NCBI GenBank assembly: GCA_020632595.1
Contig: JACKFF010000010.1
Coordinates: 95,682 to 159,681, forward strand
Direction: 5' to 3'
Source: Nitrospiraceae bacterium
GTDB taxonomy: Bacteria; Nitrospirota; Nitrospiria; Nitrospirales; UBA8639
Length of the DNA stretch: 64,000 nt
Part shown: one piece after another, positions 63,256-64,000 of the stretch
Layout of the letters: every line of letters starts with the position of its first letter
Numbering within the stretch: the first letter of the stretch is position 1
Program-made: the position numbers and the translations under genes
The notes under the pieces: model-generated
Database searches by the model: none
What the model was told of the DNA's origin: nothing
The model's input: the letters and a program-made list of their open reading frames with translations, nothing else

Positions 63256-64000
63256 ATGCCGATTTGTGAAGCTGATCCCTGGAGGATGCAGTATTTCGAG
63301 GGCATTCCATGCCCGCCGGAAGTCAACATCCCTACCGAAGACGGCGATGCCTGGGCGTGGTATCCACAATACAAGTGGATTTATAACAAACTGATGATTG
63401 CCGAGAGCCAGAACCTGCCGTGTGCTCCGCACGGGTTGGATCCATCCTTCTTTCCGGTTTTCTCAAAACCGATTTACAACATGCGGGGCATGGGTGCCGG
63501 AAGCCGTGTGTTGCGTTCGTTAAAAGAATACAAACATTTGGAACGACCGGGACACATGTGGATGCCGTTACTCCAAGGGGATCATGTGTCCAGCGACGTC
63601 GCCGTGGTGAAGGGCGAACCATACTGGTGGCGACATGCCACCGGCAAACCGCTGGAAGGAGGAATGTTCGATTATTGGACGGTGTTGGCAACGCCATTTC
63701 CAACCATCGAAGCCTACTGTGGCGACTGGCTGCACCGGCATCTTGCCGGATACACCGGCATGATTAACTTTGAGACGATCGGCGGCAAAATCATCGAGGT
63801 GCATTTACGATTCGCAGACCAATGGCCGGATTTGTACGGGACCGGTTGGATTGAGTCGCTCGTTCGGCTGTATGCCGAAGAACAATGGCAATTCGATGAA
63901 TCCCATCGGCAAGAAGGATATAGTGTCGTCCTATTTGGCGCCCATGGTGTCCATTATCAGCATCCACCCAAAGACGTGATCGCCGAGTTGCGCCAAACGC
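63256..64000 (+). CDS. Protein with ATP-grasp-like features, 3' end outside window
   Basis: About 248 codons from ATG at 63256, which follows GGGAGGG. The sequence has an unusual W/H/Y-rich composition (PWRMQYFEGIPCPPEVNIP, WAWYPQYKWIYNKL). Near 185-205 the pattern GYTGMINFETIGGKIIEVHLRF resembles the end of an ATP-grasp domain, where N and E bind metal. Because the remainder is cut off, the family cannot be confirmed. No signal peptide. Confidence 0.55.
   Translation, partial: MPICEADPWRMQYFEGIPCPPEVNIPTEDGDAWAWYPQYKWIYNKLMIAESQNLPCAPHGLDPSFFPVFSKPIYNMRGMGAGSRVLRSLKEYKHLERPGHMWMPLLQGDHVSSDVAVVKGEPYWWRHATGKPLEGGMFDYWTVLATPFPTIEAYCGDWLHRHLAGYTGMINFETIGGKIIEVHLRFADQWPDLYGTGWIESLVRLYAEEQWQFDESHRQEGYSVVLFGAHGVHYQHPPKDVIAELRQT

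Noticed and set aside
1..64000. CRISPR array, prophage or intact insertion sequence
   Set aside because: No regularly spaced direct repeats, phage structural genes or transposase were seen.

Overview
This 64 kb window is a chromosomal segment of a Gram-negative bacterium. It shows lipoprotein processing, many Sec signals, sigma-54 and ECF regulation, and moderate GC. The gene mix best suggests Nitrospirota, in the style of Nitrospira: an AddAB-type helicase-nuclease pair, an rplI-glyA-nrdR operon, the N-acetylglutaminylglutamine amide (NAGGN) osmolyte operon, and an ECF42 sigma factor with DGPF proteins. That assignment is inference, since there is no rRNA or lineage marker here. I saw no CRISPR array, prophage or intact insertion sequence.

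Layout. 1-6.5 kb: a cut-off peptide-binding lipoprotein or periplasmic protein, a Rieske protein next to an Mrp-type Fe-S carrier, a sigma-54 activator, lgt and a TPR lipoprotein. 6.5-13.5 kb: a large addA/addB pair. 13.3-18.2 kb: small redox and zinc-ribbon proteins, a NarL/NarX-type two-component pair whose kinase carries a Rossmann domain, then nrdR, glyA and rplI. 18.5-21.9 kb: a secreted protein, a degenerate SF1 helicase-like protein, tRNA-Leu(CAG) and small proteins. 22-27.3 kb: a sodium-solute symporter, a gamma-glutamylcyclotransferase-like protein coupled to a membrane protein, and an MFS carrier. 27.8-35 kb: an HTTM/DCC membrane redox cluster, a metallophosphoesterase, msrA, a CarS-like CDP-alcohol synthase, ttcA and a SprT-like metalloprotein. 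35.5-42.2 kb: asnO, the NAGGN synthetase, the M42 peptidase and an OPT transporter, all in one direction.

43-53 kb is accessory in character. It holds RidA, a truncated VOC gene, OsmC, an ECF42 sigma factor followed by four YCII/DGPF proteins, DUF1579 and PhnB-like genes, a BNR-repeat protein coupled to a MoaD/ThiS protein, and an Ada plus 2OG-Fe(II) oxygenase pair. 53.3-64 kb holds stress, membrane and small-molecule genes: hemerythrin, SDR, MscS, AI-2E, YeaQ/GlsB, HAD, methyltransferase, GNAT, YjbQ and a cut-off ATP-grasp-like protein.

The most noteworthy items are as follows. Two copies of a palindromic intergenic repeat (about 122 and 143 bp) have outer stems that differ in sequence but remain paired. 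Two otherwise complete genes (hemerythrin, HAD phosphatase) are each broken by one missing base in a homopolymer run. The helicase-like protein has lost its P-loop. The histidine kinase has a Rossmann sensor. The NAGGN operon carries an OPT carrier. The ECF42 island has four DGPF proteins.
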